Below the pieces are notes generated by a model. That model saw nothing but the letters and a program-made list of their open reading frames with translations, had not been told where the DNA came from and did not search any database. 64,000 nt of DNA from Drosophila pseudoobscura (lineage: Eukaryota; Arthropoda; Insecta; Diptera; Drosophilidae), in NCBI RefSeq assembly GCF_009870125.1, contig NC_046683.1:58915869-58979868 (forward strand), given 5' to 3'. Below, piece by piece: positions 21,701 through 32,549 of this stretch; position 1 is the first letter of the stretch; each line of letters opens with the position of its first letter. The position numbers were made by a program, and so were the translations under genes.

Positions 21701-24700
21701 GGCTCCATCAGCGTATAATGTTCTATATAGAAGTGTCTGACTGTTCACTCTGTTTATGGCCAACGGCTACCCACTTGTAAGCAAAATCACACACAAACAC
21801 GTATAGGGCGTATAGGCTGCAGAAAACGCTAAGAAAACGCGCGCGTTTCGCTAGCGACTCGAACGACAACGATGCGAACTCGAGCAAATTTGAAGTTCAA
21901 ATAACAAAAGCTGCGCCGACGCACACAGTATTTATAAGAGCAACCTCTGCGCCTGCGCCGACGCAGAAGACGACCGTCGACCGACGACAACGACACCAAG
22001 ACGCCTGCCGACGCTCGGCTCGGCGTCCGACGTCCGACGTCTACGCATGCGCAGTGCAGCAGCAGCGGCAGCAGCAGCAGCAGCAGTCGGAGCGCGCGCC
22101 GAGAGCCCAGCTCGCCCGGGGGCTGTGTGTGCAGAGACCACCTGTAGATGGAACTAGAGTTCGGGATCTGTTGCGTGTCTGTTAGCACTTAGCCGGGCCC
22201 TAGGCGGCTAATCGATATTAAAACTACTCCGCCTCCTAACGTAATAGCTGCGTTGGCGTTTGGCCCAAGAGCTGAGCAAACTTTGTGTTTTATGATCTGC
22301 AGAAGCAGCTCCAAATTGCCATAATTATGTGCCAAAATTAGCACTGGAAACGACCTTGAGGCAGTTACATAGCATACGCTGGAATATACATATATATAGA
22401 GAATATAGAGTGGTGTGCTGTGGAGTTTTTCTGGGGTAATGGAGAACTGAAACCCTTGGAAAAAGGGAATACTATATATATTTAAACATATACATATGTA
22501 TGCCCCTTGATTCAAGCAAAATACCCTTAGCATTGATTTGTTTTGCAGTTTTGGCTACTGTTTGAAGTGAGTTTTTGAGACGACCCTGATATCGAACGAA
22601 TATCGAACGAAGAGTGCAAAAAGAACACCCAAATCAAAGCTTGAAGCGATTTCGTTTTCGATTTCATTTAGGTTGCTCGAATGACCTTCCGCTGCCGCTC
22701 GATTGGTGGTGGCTGGGGTGGGTTGGGGTGGGGTGTCAGGGGAAAAGAACAATCGCAGCTGAGGCTGGGCCACAAAGTGTGAAAAGCGTTTCATCAATCA
22801 ACTGGCACTGCACCCTTTCATGATTTTTTATAGAGTGCAGGAGGCGGGGGTAAACCTTGTTCGTGCCGCTTTTAATGGCTAATTAATGTTGGAACTCCAC
22901 AAACTTATCCTTTGGGCTGACAAATTAGGCAATCGATCAACTAACAGTTTCCATTAAAGTGAACTCTATAAAACAGACCCTGCAAGCAAACGTGAAACAA
23001 AGGCAAAGATGCGGGTCGGGTCTGTTGTGTGGGGTTTGGGGTTTGGGGTCCGGGGTCGGTGTTCGCTGCTCGTCAACAAATAGAAATTCAATTATGAATA
23101 ATAATCATAAATCGAACAAAAACCGGAAGATACTGCTCGTACAAGATGCGGTGTTGTACATCCATTTGGTGTGCTGTTTGATTCGCGTCAAGTATTTCAA
23201 CTTTCAAAAACTATGTTTGCCGCCACAGCAACAATCATAATGAAATGCCATTAACAACTCGAACAAAAATCGTTATTGCCAGCCGATAATTAAAAGCTGG
23301 GCAGCAGATCAACAGATCAACAGATCAGAGATGATCCGAGCTCCGAGTTTCCGCTGGAGTTCTGTTTCATAGAGAACTGGAAATTCTGTTCGCCTAAGCG
23401 GGGCTTAGCACTGAAATCTAATAATAACACACACACGAATGTGGGGGGGTGGAAAACACTTGAGAACGTTAAGCTTATGATTGCACAATTTTGAGTTGTG
23501 CCTCGCGTTTGGGGGGCTAGTCCGCACCGATTTGCATGGGCAGGGCATGGCATGGCATCGTGCAACTAGGATGTGCTGAGGCCTAGAACCTGGCTGGAAT
23601 ATATGTGCACTCCACTTGATCCATAAATAATATAGTTCGGGTGAAGTTTTTATGCATTTCTCGCCCATGGCATACAAATGATTCGTCAGCGACAACGACA
23701 ACGACAACCGCAAGGTAAACACTCATAATACCAGCAGCAGCAGCAGCAGCAGCAGCCACAGCAACAACAGAAATCAGCAGGTGATTCAGCCCTCAATGGT
23801 TTTCACCGAAAACAGCAAAAATCCAACAGCCAACAGCAGTTCATTAAACCTCAGAGCGAGCGCCTTAGCACTTGTGTAAATCGAACTGATACAAAATATT
23901 CGCAAATAAATAAATAATTAAATATGAAAAATGAAAGCAACCGAGATTTGACACATGCCGCAACTTTGTTATACTCTTAAATCGCGGGCAGAGATAGTCA
24001 AATAATTGGTAGCCACCAAGCCAGAGATATATTTTGGCCAGAAAAAATATTCATTCTTTTAAATATGTATATATAAAGAATAAATAAAAGAACGAAATTT
24101 AAAAATAAACTGAAAATATTTATATTAAAATTTGTAATAAAGGAAATAAATTACGATTTATGTATGTAGAAAATATATATGTACATATATGTAAATTAAC
24201 ATAATAATTGTTTAAAGCACTAGTTCTTAAATATATGTAAATATTTTGGCACTAGGTTAGAAATAAATACTTCTCTCTTGGGATTTAAATTTTCTGCTCA
24301 TAAACTCTGCAACAAAATCAAAGTACTCTCTCTCCATCGGCGAGTGAAAAGCTCCCTCCCACAAAAGGCAGCATTCATCAATTTCTAATTGCGTTTTGTG
24401 ACAATGGGATCCCAACGATGTAATGAATTTAACTGACTAATTTATAACAACTTTCGGAGCGATTAGCTGTGAAGGGAGATCGAGCACGGAGAGATGGATC
24501 GGGGCGTTGGTTGATTTTCATTAAACACACATTTTTTTCGGTCATAAAGCCAGGCCGCTCGCCGAACAACGGGGCGGCACATCGCAGCAGTGAAACCGGC
24601 GACCATAACAAGTTCAAGTTAATTACAACCTACACACAGAGTCCGCGTCCGAGTCCGATTCCGAGTCCGACTCTGGCTCTGACTCTGAAACATCTGAAAA

Positions 24701-25380
24701 GATTTTTTGCACTCGAGCCTCAAGGTCGCTGCGGCATCGCTGCTCTGAGAACAGGAATCAGCAGCTTAATGGACAACACATGGCAACTGTGTCTGGACCC
24801 TGATCCTGTTACAAAAGGAGGAAGTGAACGAGAACTAGTTCTGCCACCGATCGAATCGAGAATGCGTGACCTTAGGGGCACAGGCACAGTCACAGGCACA
24901 GGATTTATGCCTTTCTAAAACGGAGTTTCCACTTCGCTTGCTCTTGCTCTACACGAAAACCTGGCCATAATTCATGGCTAGAACCGAGATGAGATGAGAA
25001 CTTCCTGTCAGCACTTCTGGCTGCAACTAATGGAAATTTATCTGACTTGGATTTGGGGTCTATTGTGCGGTCTGGTCCGGCTTCCTAGTTCCCAGTACTG
25101 GAGCGGAGCGGCTGCTAAGCGCTTTAATTAAAGCCTAAACTAGCATAGCAAATCGAAATCAAAATGGAAACAATTGCCATAAATATTTGTGGGATCTTAT
25201 GGGAGTTCCTTCTCGCAGCATGAGTTCATAAATCACTTTCAGCTTTTTCGAACGCACCCACAATGGATACAGATACGGATACGGATACCTTGCTCGGATA
25301 GATACACGTACTCGTACATGGATAGGTGGATGTACAAGTCGAAACGTCATGGCATTCTTTTGGCGCAAATGTTGCGGAAG
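18740..25380. other. Long intergenic stretch upstream of the Pro-rich gene
   Basis: I see no confident gene in 6.6 kb. It contains GC- and CpG-rich, promoter-like sequence at 21.83-22.20 kb with a TATTTATAAG core at 21929-21938 readable on both strands. It also has a CAG run near 23739-23760, pentanucleotide and hexanucleotide repeats, and AT-rich sequence at 24.05-24.26 kb. The missing first exon of the Pro-rich gene probably lies in this stretch. Confidence 0.45.
20293..20324. repeat. (GGGGCA)n microsatellite
   Basis: About five copies of a six-base G-rich unit in direct tandem, in non-coding sequence. Confidence 0.85.
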
Positions 25381-25737
25381 TTAACAGCTAATTAAAGAGC
25401 TTGACTCTCCGACTTGGCTGGAAATTAAATAACGAGCAGAGCAGTCTCCAAAAACTCTAAATAGAAGCCAAGATACATATATGTATTCTTTTTTTATTTG
25501 GGCACGTTTCTGGTCGGATGCATTTGGAGCAGAGTGGAGTTCTCCGATTGCCCACAATTGATTGCCCTTGCCGCTCTCCGTGGCTGCCAAGTCGAGCATG
25601 CCACACACACACATTAAGGCACAGCCAAGAGCAACAGCTCCCTGTGGCGGGGCTCTATTCACCTACATGAAGATCAGATTGTGCAAGGTCAAAGCCAAAA
25701 AGATTTAATGCCTTTGGTATGCAAAATGCCTCACCAT
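25381..25737 (-). CDS. Candidate small secreted protein (94 aa), spliced
   Basis: This is a weak but structured candidate. On the minus strand an ATG (25737-25735) is followed directly by a GTGAGG donor, the plan used by the GYR genes. A CATGTAG acceptor leads to exon 25662-25381, which is in phase. The joined protein starts M-V-N-R-A-P-P-Q-G and runs into a hydrophobic stretch (AVALGCALMCVCGMLDLAA) that looks like a signal peptide. It then has an N-x-S glycosylation site, a basic patch and a hydrophobic tail. An Inr-like TCAGTT at 25833-25828 would give a 94-nt leader; no TATA box is present. Against it: AATAAA falls inside the second exon, the frame is short, and no family is recognised. 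Confidence 0.35.
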
Positions 25738-25837
25738 TACAATCGGACCAAAGCTTGCCTCAACCACAAAAGCCGCAGAACCAGCAACCCGCAGCAGCAG
25801 CTGCCACAAAAGCGAGAGAAGAGAGATAACTGAAAAC

Positions 25838-28064
25838 GAGTTTTGCTGCCAGTTCAATGGCCAATTTTGAGGGTCAGCTGCCAGGATCGGGGATTGGGGT
25901 TCAAGTGCGTCCAAGCCGCAGCGTCCTTGGTGGCAAGCAAGGAGCCAGCTCCACCCTAGGGCATAGAGAGATTCCGGGACTGTGAGCCTCGATTGTTGCT
26001 CGACCGCATACGTGACTGACATGATAATTCCAGCGAAAGACGAAAGACGAAAGACTTAAGACACGAACCTGTCGCAGCAGGAACTTCTCAGCACCGATTA
26101 AGCCAGCAGCTTGCGACACCTTTAAGCCCTGTCTGTATCTGTCTCTGTCTCTGTCTGTGTCTGGGTCTGTGTCTGTTATTGCCCCTGGCATATAGATTGA
26201 TAATTTACGACGATTTAAATTATTCCCCGCATCTGAGGGAGTGCTGAGTGCGTTTTGAATGCAATTGCCACACTCACTCACTAATGATGATCGTCTTAGC
26301 ATCTAATTGAGATATAAAGCGACCCACGCATGGCTGAACAAATAAATCGAAATTACTCGATCAGTTTTCAGTTTTGTATAATTAAAGAAAATGTTATCAA
26401 GTGCACGATGGCCCATGGATTCAATTTCTGCTCTGCTTATACGTATTCATGAAATTCATCCAAATATATATTTACTGGCCTCACTGTTCGTGCCTCTGAC
26501 ATTTCGTGCACTTGAACTCGAGTATCCACTGCCTCCAAAATTGAATGAAAGACAACCAACCAAGAAATACTCGTACAATAAATATCTCAACATAATCAGC
26601 GGCAGGCGGCAGCCACAACAAAGAAGGAAAAAAAATACTATTGAAAAGTGAATTTCAGGTGAAGTTTATAATAATTTTTTCACGAATTTAAAAGCCAATC
26701 TGCAGAGAGAGACAATGAAAGATTTATCAATCATTCGGTTAATTCAACGACTGCTGATGAAAGCGAAATGATCTAGAAATCCAGCAGTTTATGGGTCGTC
26801 TGTGAGAAAGTGCAATGAATGTCGGGACGGGACCGGAATCGGCGACACATTCGGGCTTAATTTATTTGCCAAAATAAACCGAAACAGAAGTCGCCCAAAA
26901 CTCTAATTAAAACGAGTTTTCGTGTCTATTTGGCTAACGATTTAATTAATTTTCGACCTCAAGTGACTCACCCCACACCGACGGGGGGAGACAGAGGAGG
27001 CAGGCCAGTGAGATGGCTAAATCACAAAAATTGATGAATAAATAATAATCTCTTGGAGGCAATATTTTGAGCTCGGTCACGCTTCGGAGCCCCACAATGA
27101 AATGCTAAACGATAATTTAATAGCCAATTTAATGCCATTATTGTCCACACAAAAATATCATCGGTAGAAGATGGGCCGACACAAAGCGATGGCCAGCAAT
27201 GAATGGGGCCAAAAACGTTCTTGATTTTGACATTTATAAGCCAAAGAGAGAAGAACTCAATCGATGAAGAGGTCAATTCTCGGCTACTGGCTTAACCTTA
27301 CACTTAAATTTATGCAGAAATCGTCTGTGAATTCAAACGATTATTGTCGCACCTTAGCCCCCTCCGACAGCCGTTAATCTTTGATGTCCATTGTCCATCA
27401 CTTCCGTGACCTTTCCGAGGCGATGAGCAGCTGAAGCTGACTTCCAATATCCGATTGTTGCCTGTCAAAATCCGATCAAGACAAATTGTTTTCGACGCCT
27501 GGCAGCAAGTCTCTCGGTGTGTGTCTTAGACAATTGAGACAATTGGCTTACACAATGGAAGTCTGCTGAGAGATCCGCTCGGAGGCCCCCGGACCATTCC
27601 TCATAAATTACGCATACGCAGCGTGGAGCCACAGAAGTCACTGAAACCACCGACATTTGCCTGCTGTAATTCGCTGCCGTTTATGGCCAGACTTTAACCA
27701 AATTCTTAGCAATTTGTACAGTTAATGTGGATGCTGAAAATAAAACCTTAATTAGATTAACCGAACGATATAAAACTAATGTTTGGATGGTAACAATTTG
27801 AATTGCAAATTACTCTCTGGGCTTTTATGCGATCGAATGCGATACTCCCGGCATTTGTTAACGATGGGGCATAAAATAACGAAATAACGAACCAAAAAGT
27901 AGAAACCATCAACGGTAGTCGTCGGATTGGGTTCTCGATTTGGCAGGCATTCATTGCGTACAATGTATAGCTTTTATTTTTGTAACAAAACTGATTTCTT
28001 ATAATAAATAAAATGCACTCATTTAAAAAAAAAAAAAAAAATCTACGTAATATTTAGTATGTGT
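25838..28064. other. Intergenic region
   Basis: There is no confident gene here. An ATG-started 86-codon plus-strand frame at 26391-26651, with TATAAAG at 26313, is discussed as a finding. A run of 17 A lies at about 28025-28041. Confidence 0.5.
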
Positions 28065-28070
28065 TTTATT
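28065..28070 (-). terminator. Poly(A) signal of the Gly/Tyr-rich gene
   Basis: AATAAA on the minus strand, about 240 bases past the stop. It is followed about 24 bases later by a 17-T run that would serve as a U-rich downstream element. Confidence 0.6.
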
Positions 28071-28310
28071 TGTTATTTTTTTTTGTGATTTTGTTGCTTA
28101 ATTGAAGCAATTATCCTTGCAATTAATCGGGCTGGCTTTGCGGTCAAGAACGCATCTGAGTGGCTATTGAGGCTAGTGCTATCTTTTTCTATGCATGTAT
28201 CTCTATATCTCTCTCTCTCTCTCTGGCTATTGAAGCTAGTGCCTGGTGGATGGTGTCTATGCAGTGCTGCTATATCTCTATTGAGGCTTGAACAGAACTT
28301 CTCCACTCGG

Positions 28311-28728
28311 TTAGTAGTAGTGTCCGTAGTGGCCATGATGATGATGCAGTCCATAGTAGCCGCCGTAGTAGGGATAGCCTGCGGATGGGGAGAACACACG
28401 TAAAGAGTGTAGTCGTGATGCTCTCTGCCTGTAGTCACTTACCCAACCCACCGCCGTACCCACCTAGTCCGTAGTAGCCACCGCTGTAGTGGGGCCAGTA
28501 GCCACCGCCGTAGTATCCCCCGAGATAGGGCGACGAGTAGTAGCCGTAGCCGAACGAGGAGGCTCCCTCCAGGTCCTTCTCCTCGGCTTCGACAGCAGCG
28601 GCTCCGGCCTCGAGGTCTCCGCCCTGGTCGCGCTCCTCCTGGGGCCGTGGCAGGGCCTCCGTGCCGCCCAGGAACAGGGCAATGAGGGCAAAGGCAAGCA
28701 GCAGGCAAACGGATCTCAGCTGGAACAT
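28311..28728 (-). CDS. Small secreted Gly/Tyr/His-rich protein (117 aa)
   Basis: Two exons, 28728-28443 and 28378-28311, join in phase across a 64-nt intron (GTAAGT donor, CGCAG acceptor). The protein starts MFQLRSVCLLLAFALIALFL, a signal peptide with likely cleavage after G-T-E-A. An acidic stretch with E-E-R-D-Q-G-G-D-L follows, then a Gly/Tyr domain of G-Y-Y-G-G-G-Y units. The second exon adds Y-P-Y-Y-G-G-Y-Y-G-L, four His and a final G-H-Y-G-H-Y-Y. Gly-Tyr-rich secreted proteins of this size are common among insect cuticle, eggshell and antimicrobial peptides; the sequence does not decide between these. I chose the ATG at 28728 because it begins the signal peptide and follows a good TATA/Inr pair. 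Confidence 0.85.
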
Positions 28729-28812
28729 CTTGATGGGTGGTGGGGTTTTCTCTGGTGTTTTCTTTGTCGGATTTGGTGGAAATGCCACTTGGGGCGCTTA
28801 CAGCAACTGAAT

Positions 28813-28846
28813 GACTGACGCTGGGAGCTTACAACGGGCTTTTATA
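28813..28846 (-). promoter_or_regulatory. TATA + Initiator core promoter of the Gly/Tyr-rich gene
   Basis: On the minus strand TATAAAAG runs 28846-28839 and a consensus TCAGTC Inr runs 28818-28813, with +1 at 28816, 30 bases from the TATA box. The leader to the ATG is about 88 nt. Confidence 0.85.
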
Positions 28847-28849
28847 ATG

Positions 28850-30687
28850 GCCAAAAAACGCGATTCTTGCAACGCGGCTGCTGCCATCAATGCGCAGCGA
28901 CAAAACAATTGTCTGAACGCAAAAACGGTTCCCCCCGGGCCCGGGCCATGTCCCTCCCCCACCGATTTTGGGCGACTCCAGCTGCGTGTGCTTCTAACAA
29001 TGCACCACCCACCCCCACCTGCCGCAGCGTATGCCCGCGCCATCCGAGTATCAATGAAGCGGGGAGCACCCAGAGGGAGGCGGCTTCTATTTCTTGCATG
29101 ACCGACTACTAATTACAATGCTTTGGGCCAACTTATGTTTGCTTGTTTTTCTTACTCTCCCCCGCCCCCCCTCTTGGCCGGCCAGCCAGCCCCCCCTCCC
29201 TCACTCCCTCCCTCCCTGTGCTCAGTGGGGTCAATGTCGCAATGGGGCAGAGCATAACCTTCTTTTCTTTCGGCTTAAAGTTCCCCCAAATCGAAGGGAG
29301 GGAACGAGCGAACATTTGCTTACATAATGTCGAGCGGAGCGATTTCTTTCCAATCTAATTTATCTGTTCGCCCCGCCAACACACAGCAATAATAATCATA
29401 AAAAATACAGCAAACGATACAAAAAACAAACGAACGCTCTCTATAAATTAAGCATCTTCTGTCAAAGTGGCTGGACAACATTCTAAAACCATAAAAAAAG
29501 CACAAGCCCCAAAAAAAATGTCTAGCCAAAAACGAAGGTGGAAATGAAAATTTAAACCCAAGAACTGCCAGCAACCCAAATACTGAGAGCAACCCAGAGA
29601 TTCCCATAAAATGAGGCACGTACTTAAATGGAGAGACTCGTACGAGTATCTGCCTGAACCAATTTCCAGCAGAGATCCATTTCTAGTGGAGCTTGTGCAA
29701 GAAAGGTCAGGTGGGATTACCATATGACGCCCTTCCCCTTCCCCTTTGCCAAGTCGCACTTCCTTCCTCAATTGGGGTGCATATGCATGTATTATTGTGG
29801 TAATTCTCGACGACTTGGGGGCCGAAAATACACCCAGAGAAATAAGCCTATACTTAGATTTAAATATTAATAACTTTTGGGCTTTTGAAAGGTGAGTCCT
29901 TTCAACAATTTGAAATATTTGATTTAAATGTTTTTCATTTTTAAATATTTTAAATAAATATTGTTTTATATATTTAAGTTAAATATTTGTCATAGTTAAA
30001 TTAAATATATATCATATTTTAATTAAATATATTTCATATTTAAAATAAATATTTTCCCATTTAAATTAAATATATTTCATACTTAAATAAAATATTTGTC
30101 ATATTTAAATTAAATATTTGTCATATTTAAATGAAATATATTTCATATTTAAATTAAAAAGTTTTATATTTTGATTATATATATATTTCGTTCAAAAATA
30201 CTACCTAGTACAAGTGAACTCTATTTGATTTTAATATTTTTATATTTAAAGCCCGAATATTTGTTTTAAAAATGGGTGTGTTTTCTCCGAGTGTTCGTAT
30301 GGCTCTTCCCCTTCCTCAATTATCGGGTACATGTGTATATGTATACATATATTTCTCTTGGTGGCCGAAAATACGTAGAGTTTTTCTCACACAAGTTTGC
30401 ATGTTAGGCGGGGTCAGGGTTTCAGACAATGCGTTTCGCACGTTGGCGGGTCTTAAGCGGGGTGGCCCCCGCGGGGCTGGCTAATTGCCAGTTTGGGCCT
30501 TATCTAAATTGCCGCATTAGCCAAGAACTTGTGACTGCCGGCTGGGCCCTCAATGTAATTAGTTGAATTAAATGCTTGGCTGGCCAGCAAGAATCCCATA
30601 GCCCAGAGATCCCAGCGAACCCAGCAATCCCAGAGATCGTGGCATTGAAAGAGCTGCGGAGCCAAAGGTCTGGGGAAAGGTTCTCTC
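28850..30687. other. Intergenic region between two secreted-protein genes
   Basis: I see no gene. The stretch is C-rich near 28.93-29.22 kb, then holds the AT-rich tandem repeat listed separately. Confidence 0.55.
29925..30170. repeat. AT-rich tandem repeat, ~22-bp unit built on ATTTAAATTAAAT
   Basis: A degenerate unit of about 22 bp, roughly CATATTTAAATTAAATATTT, recurs ten or so times. Each unit has a near-palindromic TTTAAA core, so single strands could fold into many small hairpins. The block is non-coding. Confidence 0.8.
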
Positions 30688-30693
30688 TTTATT
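30688..30693 (-). terminator. Poly(A) signal of the basic Gln/Thr-rich secreted gene
   Basis: AATAAA on the minus strand, 64 bases after the stop codon. Confidence 0.65.
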
Positions 30694-30756
30694 TCATCTA
30701 ACTTACAAATAGATAAATAAATTACATACAAAAAAAATGGGGACACAGGGATTATA

Positions 30757-32373
30757 TTACTCCAGATCCAGGGTGGACACACTGCCATCGGCCTTGGGCA
30801 TGTCGGGAAAGCGGTGGAAGAGCGTCGATGAGGGCTTCGTTTCGCTGTCCAGCCGCGTCTCATAGATCTTACCCTCCTGGTTGATCAGATACCAGCTGGG
30901 CGTGGGCGTGGCCCACTCCAGCTCCTCTCGATTCAGACCCGTTATGGGCGCCACTGTGGGCAGTCTCTTGGACAACTCGTCCAGGTCCTTGAGGTACACA
31001 TCCAAAGCGCGATAGTCCGTGTTGTTCTGCACCTCCTGGGGGGCGATGAACTGGGGCGGTGCTGCCCCAAGGAGATCTTGCTCCTGCCACAGATGACGTA
31101 TATTTGTCATAATATCCGCATAAAGTATGGAATCATCGCTTCGGGCCACCGATCCACCATCATTGCGGTTGTTATTTGGTGATTTACGTGAATTTCGCAG
31201 GCGACTGGCCAACGGAGTTGCGGAAGTCGTTGAAGTGGCAGTGCCACTCAATGCTGCTGCTGCCACTGCCGATGCTGCTACTGATTTGCCTGTAGTTTTT
31301 GTAGTGGGTATTACTTGTGCTGTTGTTGTTGTTGGTGGTTGCGCTGTTGTTGTTGTGGTTGTTGTTGTTGTTGTTGTCGTTGTTGATGTTGCCTCATTGC
31401 GGAAGTTGCGACGCCTCTCCCTCAGTCTCTCCCTCTGCCACTCCACTGCTTTGGGTGGCTTGAACAGCCTTTGGCGACGTCGTCGACTGTCGCAGCTGTT
31501 TGTGGCATTACCGTTGCACGCCGGTGACTTCTTCACCTCATTGGGCGCCTCCGGCTCCGGCTTCGCCTGCCCCTCGTCGTCGGGCAGGTACAGCGTGGCA
31601 TTCCTCAGCAGATCCCCAATGTGCGCCACCAACTTCAGACCCTGCTGCACACCGTAGGCACCGTCGGCCTTGCTCCTTGTGTTGGTCTCCCGCTTCATGC
31701 GCTTCTGCCGCTTGTGCTCCTGCTGGTTCCGACTGAGTACCGCTCGCAGGCGCTGCTGCTGGCCCCGCTGGTAGAGCTGCTGCTCCAGGGATTTCTGGGC
31801 GATCAGAGTGTGCGACTGCCGCTGGATGTGGCGCTGTCGGACCAGCGGCAGCTTCTGTCGCTGGCGATGCAGCAGACGTTCGGTCTTCCTCACTGAGGCC
31901 AGTATCTCCATGGGAAGTTGTAGGTTATTGCTGTTGCTGTTGCTGTTGCCGGCCAGGGGCATGTTCTGGGTCTCCTGGGTGAGGAGGTCGCCTGGGCGCG
32001 GCTGGAGCTGTGGCTGGGGCAGGGGAGGCGTTCGATTGGTGCTAAGTTTGCGTGGCTGCTCCCAGACGACAGCGGGACTCAGGGGCTGCCGCTGGCGGAG
32101 ACGCTTCAACTGCTGAAAGTGCTGCGGCGGCTCAATGATCCTGATCACATCTCCCGCATCGTCATCCACATAGCCTGGATGCCGGACGATGTCCTGCAGG
32201 TGCGAGGGTACCCGCTTCTCCGGCTGCTTGGGCTCTGGCTTGGACACACGATACACGGGTGGACTCGAGGTGTTGTTGCTGGGGACGAGTACTTCCCTGA
32301 GCACGGGGATGGTCTCCACCTTAATGCCATGACTGAGCTCTAGAGCCAACAGCAGCAACAGTATTTTCCCCAT
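30757..32373 (-). CDS. Single-exon secreted protein, basic Gln/Arg-rich with a Thr tract (538 aa)
   Basis: I do not recognise this gene. The start chosen is the ATG at 32373-32371, which begins MGKILLLLLALELSHG, a signal peptide; an earlier in-frame Met 12 residues upstream would bury it. Residues ~60-280 are rich in Gln, Arg and Pro with many dibasic pairs. A short Cys-x8-Cys stretch (P-A-C-N-G-N-A-T-N-S-C-D) carries an N-x-T site and is followed by R-R-R-R-Q-R, a possible furin site. A Thr tract of more than ten residues, probably O-glycosylated, precedes an Ala/Ser region. The last ~110 residues look more complex and may be the conserved part (L-D-V-Y-L-K-D-L-D-E-L; final S-T-L-D-L-E). Inference: an extracellular protein, perhaps a processed precursor. 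The role is unknown. Confidence 0.8.
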   Translation of the reverse strand: MGKILLLLLALELSHGIKVETIPVLREVLVPSNNTSSPPVYRVSKPEPKQPEKRVPSHLQDIVRHPGYVDDDAGDVIRIIEPPQHFQQLKRLRQRQPLSPAVVWEQPRKLSTNRTPPLPQPQLQPRPGDLLTQETQNMPLAGNSNSNSNNLQLPMEILASVRKTERLLHRQRQKLPLVRQRHIQRQSHTLIAQKSLEQQLYQRGQQQRLRAVLSRNQQEHKRQKRMKRETNTRSKADGAYGVQQGLKLVAHIGDLLRNATLYLPDDEGQAKPEPEAPNEVKKSPACNGNATNSCDSRRRRQRLFKPPKAVEWQRERLRERRRNFRNEATSTTTTTTTTTTTTTAQPPTTTTAQVIPTTKTTGKSVAASAVAAAALSGTATSTTSATPLASRLRNSRKSPNNNRNDGGSVARSDDSILYADIMTNIRHLWQEQDLLGAAPPQFIAPQEVQNNTDYRALDVYLKDLDELSKRLPTVAPITGLNREELEWATPTPSWYLINQEGKIYETRLDSETKPSSTLFHRFPDMPKADGSVSTLDLE

Positions 32374-32513
32374 GGAGCCTGACCTTGTCACTAACCAGCT
32401 AGTGACCACTTGTTGCTTGCCACTTTTACTCTCACTCTCTCAAGGCCAAAGCGAAGCGCGATTTTTACCACTGGCAAACTTTTCACTTTTCCCGAACGGC
32501 GGCTGCTCCACAA

Positions 32514-32548
32514 CTGTGCAGAAATTGTGCTATCATTGGGCCTTTATA
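32514..32548 (-). promoter_or_regulatory. TATA core promoter of the basic Gln/Thr-rich secreted gene
   Basis: TATAAAG on the minus strand starts at 32548. A weak Inr-like CACAGT places +1 near 32517, giving a leader of about 145 nt. Confidence 0.6.
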
Positions 32549-32549
32549 A

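Noticed and set aside
28003..28041. Processed retrocopy tail (AATAAA then 17 A on the plus strand)
   Set aside because: No source-gene-like sequence or target-site duplication was seen. The T run on the minus strand is equally explained as the U-rich downstream element of the Gly/Tyr-rich gene's poly(A) site.
29320..29619. Minus-strand frame with a signal-peptide-like start (M-G-I-S-G-L-L-S-V-F-G)
   Set aside because: The hydrophobic run comes from a local low-complexity duplication, the rest is not protein-like, and there is no promoter.
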